Assembly: GCA_903873355.1 (NCBI GenBank)
Contig: CAIQOG010000446.1
Location: 1 to 13,365, forward strand
Origin: an uncultured Bacteroidales bacterium
GTDB lineage: Bacteria > Bacteroidota > Bacteroidia > Bacteroidales > Paludibacteraceae
DNA: 13,365 nt
Reading direction: 5' to 3'
Made by a program: the position numbers and the translations under genes. Below the pieces are notes generated by a model that had not been told where the DNA came from, searched no databases, and saw only the letters and a program-made list of their open reading frames with translations. Every line of letters starts with the position of its first letter. The stretch's first letter is position 1. Below, piece by piece: positions 12,858-13,365 of this stretch.

Positions 12858-13361
12858 ATGAAATACGTTCAGGTAAAAACATCTAACTTTAAGATTGTAG
12901 AGATCAGTGCATTTGCCTTGATATGGATTGGGATTTTTTCTATTCCTTTCTTCCAGAACCGCATGTTCAATCTGATTGACTGGTCCAGAGTATTTAATGA
13001 ATGGATGCGGATATTTTCTTACCTGATTATTTTCCTGCTGAATATTTACATATTTGTTCCAAGAATTCTTTTTAAGAAAAAGTACGTTTCATATATTTCA
13101 ATTACACTTGCTGTTGTAATTGGAATTATTGGCATTGTTATCGTAATTCAAACGGTACTTATGCCACAGCAACCGCTTTCTATGCCCCGTATGGATCTTG
13201 GACCGGGTATGCCGCCGATGGAACTGGGAAGCAAAATGCCTCCACCCATGGGATTCCGTGCTCCGCAGCAACCTGAATCGAAATCTGTTTTCATGCTTTT
13301 TACCGACAACCTGATTATTTCCATTCTTATTGTTGCTGCCGGTACCTCATTTAAAATGTAG
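12858..13361 (+). CDS. Membrane domain of a LytS/YehU-type sensor histidine kinase (ends at window edge, truncated or with a premature stop)
   Basis: The 167 residues contain four hydrophobic segments (about 15-32, 50-70, 78-101, 148-164), with Lys/Arg after the second, consistent with both ends in the cytoplasm. This is the usual N-terminal part of the Bacteroidota LytS-like kinases (His_kinase, PF06580) that pair with LytTR regulators; after the fourth segment these proteins continue with a helix and the catalytic domain. Here a TAG (13359-13361) follows TSFKM, just where that helix should start and four bases before the sequence ends. It may be a true nonsense mutation or a sequence error at a contig end. 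The loop between segments 3 and 4 (102-147, extracytoplasmic) is rich in Met and Pro, with seven Met between 102 and 131. The family call rests on topology and style, not on a visible kinase motif. Confidence 0.6.
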   Translation: MKYVQVKTSNFKIVEISAFALIWIGIFSIPFFQNRMFNLIDWSRVFNEWMRIFSYLIIFLLNIYIFVPRILFKKKYVSYISITLAVVIGIIGIVIVIQTVLMPQQPLSMPRMDLGPGMPPMELGSKMPPPMGFRAPQQPESKSVFMLFTDNLIISILIVAAGTSFKM

Positions 13362-13365
13362 ATCG

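Noticed and set aside
1..13365. tRNA, rRNA, transposase or integrase genes and flanking att repeats marking island borders
   Set aside because: None could be seen; island borders are judged only from gene content and base composition.

Overview
The window looks like chromosomal DNA of a Bacteroidota bacterium, most likely of the Bacteroidales. Seven upstream regions carry the TAnnTTTG -7 box typical of this phylum, Shine-Dalgarno sequences are weak or absent, the DNA is AT-rich, and the protein families fit. All recognisable genes are on the + strand. The first and last genes run off the window or stop at its edge. I see no rRNA, tRNA, CRISPR array or transposase.

Positions 1-8668 look like a defence or DNA-processing island. 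It starts with the 3' part of an AT-rich GmrSD-like gene (DUF262/DUF1524 HNH) closed by a strong terminator. Then come an AAA+ ATPase, a two-gene unit (a metallophosphoesterase fold that has lost most of its metal ligands, overlapping by four bases a small ZapA-like protein with a Cys cluster), and a WYL-domain regulator. After a terminator and a decayed small ORF come a RecQ-like helicase fused to a phosphoribosyltransferase domain and a DprA-like protein.

The main discovery candidate is a shared operator. The promoters of the AAA gene, the phosphoesterase/ZapA-like pair and the WYL gene each contain an inverted repeat ANNTRTGC-N9-GCAYANNT whose centre lies exactly 19 nt upstream of the first base of the -7 box. 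The AAA promoter has a second, weaker copy another 19 nt upstream. None of the other four predicted promoters has it at that position. This ties three separate transcription units into one probable regulon, with the WYL protein as the obvious candidate regulator, and so predicts a four-protein module: AAA + pseudo-phosphoesterase + ZapA-like Cys protein + WYL. The RecQ-PRTase/DprA pair is adjacent but appears to be under a different promoter.

Positions 8669-13365 look like ordinary chromosomal genes: a nitroreductase, a YdeI/OmdA-like protein, a cation diffusion facilitator, an unrecognised lipoprotein, and the membrane domain of a LytS-type sensor kinase with a Met/Pro-rich loop. The kinase reading frame ends in a stop four bases before the window edge.
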